Positions 5,440 through 5,935 of a stretch of DNA of 5,935 bases are shown here, in pieces. Under the pieces are notes generated by a model, which did no database searches, was not told the DNA's origin, and saw only the letters and a program-made list of their open reading frames with translations. The DNA lies in the NCBI GenBank assembly GCA_015521265.1, contig WAON01000026.1:1-5935 (forward strand), written 5' to 3'. The position numbers and the translations under genes were made by a program. Position 1 is the first letter of the stretch; the number at the start of each line of letters is the position of its first letter. This stretch comes from Desulfurococcales archaeon (GTDB taxonomy: Archaea > Thermoproteota > Thermoprotei_A > Sulfolobales > Desulfurococcaceae).

Positions 5440-5835
5440 TTACCCGGAGTGCCTTCTTATTGTAGCAATACTATTATCAGCTACACCCTTCTCCCTAAGC
5501 TCTTCGGGATAAACGTATACAAAGTTTACTCCAGGCTCTTCAACTATCTGCACTGTAAATATGAATTTCTTCCTACCAGCTACAACTATTTCTATCTTAT
5601 CCCCTTCTTCTATACCCAACAGCTTAGCCAGTTCTTTTGGAACTCTTGAAGCTCCTTCAGGTAGTGATTCATCGAATTTTATCCTAATTCTCTTCTCTTT
5701 CAAGACTTTAGTCTTCTTCTTTAACTCTGATGCTGGTGGAACAATTGATACTAGTTTCTTTATATCAATTTTCGGCTGCTCCTCCTGGCTTGTCTGTTCT
5801 TGTTTAGTTTCTTCTTTTACTTCTTTTTCACTCAT
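5440..5835 (-). CDS. AbrB/SpoVT-like swapped-hairpin (beta-barrel) protein with a charged N-terminal tail
   Basis: A 131-residue protein. Residues 1-25 are highly charged, Glu/Lys/Gln-rich and probably disordered; 26-47 form a basic linker with VSIVPPASELKKK (29-41). Residues 48-90 carry an AbrB-like signature: KRIRIKFDESLPEGASRVPKEL (here 48-69) followed by LLGIEEGDKIEIVVAGRKKF (72-91), the usual strand, 'P-KEL', 'LGI-GDK' and strand order. The rest (92-126) adds further strands and a 'PEELREKGV' helix (110-118), longer than a minimal AbrB domain. Such proteins are often DNA-binding regulators or antitoxins, but similar double-psi-like barrels also occur as adaptor domains; the tail is unlike typical antitoxins. 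Function is therefore open. The ATG is supported by GAGG nine bases upstream (5848-5845) and a TATA-like box further upstream. It lies four bases before the helical gene, which is likely its partner or at least in its operon. Confidence 0.8.
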   Translation of the reverse strand: MSEKEVKEETKQEQTSQEEQPKIDIKKLVSIVPPASELKKKTKVLKEKRIRIKFDESLPEGASRVPKELAKLLGIEEGDKIEIVVAGRKKFIFTVQIVEEPGVNFVYVYPEELREKGVADNSIATIRRHSG

Positions 5836-5844
5836 AATTTCATT

Positions 5845-5848
5845 CCTC
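5845..5848 (-). promoter_or_regulatory. Ribosome binding site of the AbrB-like gene
   Basis: GAGG on the minus strand, followed by AATGAAATT and then the ATG, gives a nine-base spacing. It supports the ATG at 5835-5833 as the start. Its presence also implies a leadered mRNA. Confidence 0.5.
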
Positions 5849-5895
5849 GAAACCGGTTATTCTCTTAGCGTTATTATTGTATTCTTGTTTAGGGG

Positions 5896-5906
5896 TTATA
5901 TTAAAC
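5896..5906 (-). promoter_or_regulatory. TATA-like box upstream of the AbrB-like gene
   Basis: GTTTAATATAA on the minus strand is the best TATA-like element upstream of this operon. Usual spacing predicts a transcript start near 5875 and a leader of about 40 bases, consistent with the ribosome binding site seen. The right-hand end (5907-5935) shows no gene. Confidence 0.4.
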
Positions 5907-5935
5907 TGTATCTTTGTATTATATCCTTCCAATCA

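Noticed and set aside
5296..5649. A 117-residue plus-strand open frame
   Set aside because: It lies antisense across the junction of the helical and AbrB-like genes, both better supported by domain features, ribosome sites and spacing.
1..5935. tRNA, rRNA, CRISPR array or insertion sequence
   Set aside because: No cloverleaf-like segment, regularly spaced repeat, terminal inverted repeat or transposase frame was seen. The non-coding gaps are all shorter than about 160 bases.

Overview
The window looks like a piece of a thermophilic crenarchaeal chromosome, most likely Desulfurococcales-like. The assignment is inferred from gene content and signals, not from a database match. Supporting signs are a tRNA-splicing endonuclease with the crenarchaeal-type GPG-[IL]-[DE]-HAPY loop, a KaiC/RAD55-type ATPase, a DUF47 protein, AGG/AGA and ATA-rich codon use, frequent TTG starts, GAGG/GGTGA-type ribosome binding sites, A/T-rich TATA-like boxes, and a probable C/D box RNA. 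Genes are tightly packed and no stretch over 300 bases lacks a gene.

Layout. Bases 1-813 (minus) hold a two-gene unit: a small unknown protein overlapping the start of a KaiC-like ATPase that runs off the left edge. A 10-bp palindromic TATA-like box at 838-847 separates it from a plus-strand unit: a probable C/D box guide RNA (about 870-933), followed within a few bases by ubiX (937-1530), the flavin prenyltransferase. ubiX converges with an eight-cysteine protein (1532-1939, minus), one base apart. After a 160-base spacer come two minus-strand genes, a PhoU-like DUF47 protein (2639-3304) and endA (2100-2642). endA has no ATG, GTG or TTG that would include its conserved N-terminal domain. The best start is a CTG forming a 4-base CTGA overlap with the upstream stop codon. 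A B12-binding/radical SAM protein (3412-5031, plus) diverges from the DUF47 gene. It converges with a helical unknown protein (5028-5435, minus), sharing stop-codon bases. That gene follows an AbrB-like beta-barrel protein (5440-5835, minus) four bases upstream.

How the genes fit together. Two entries concern RNA maturation: endA removes tRNA introns, and the C/D RNA would guide 2'-O-methylation. UbiX makes prenylated FMN for UbiD-type decarboxylases; no UbiD gene is visible here. In Aeropyrum this cofactor serves the archaeal mevalonate pathway, so a housekeeping role in isoprenoid synthesis is reasonable. The radical SAM protein has an unusual cysteine-rich insert inside its cluster motif. 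No mobile element, CRISPR array, tRNA or rRNA gene was seen. Nothing amounts to a clear new multi-gene system; the most notable items are the C/D RNA abutting ubiX, the CTG start of endA, and the split-motif radical SAM enzyme.
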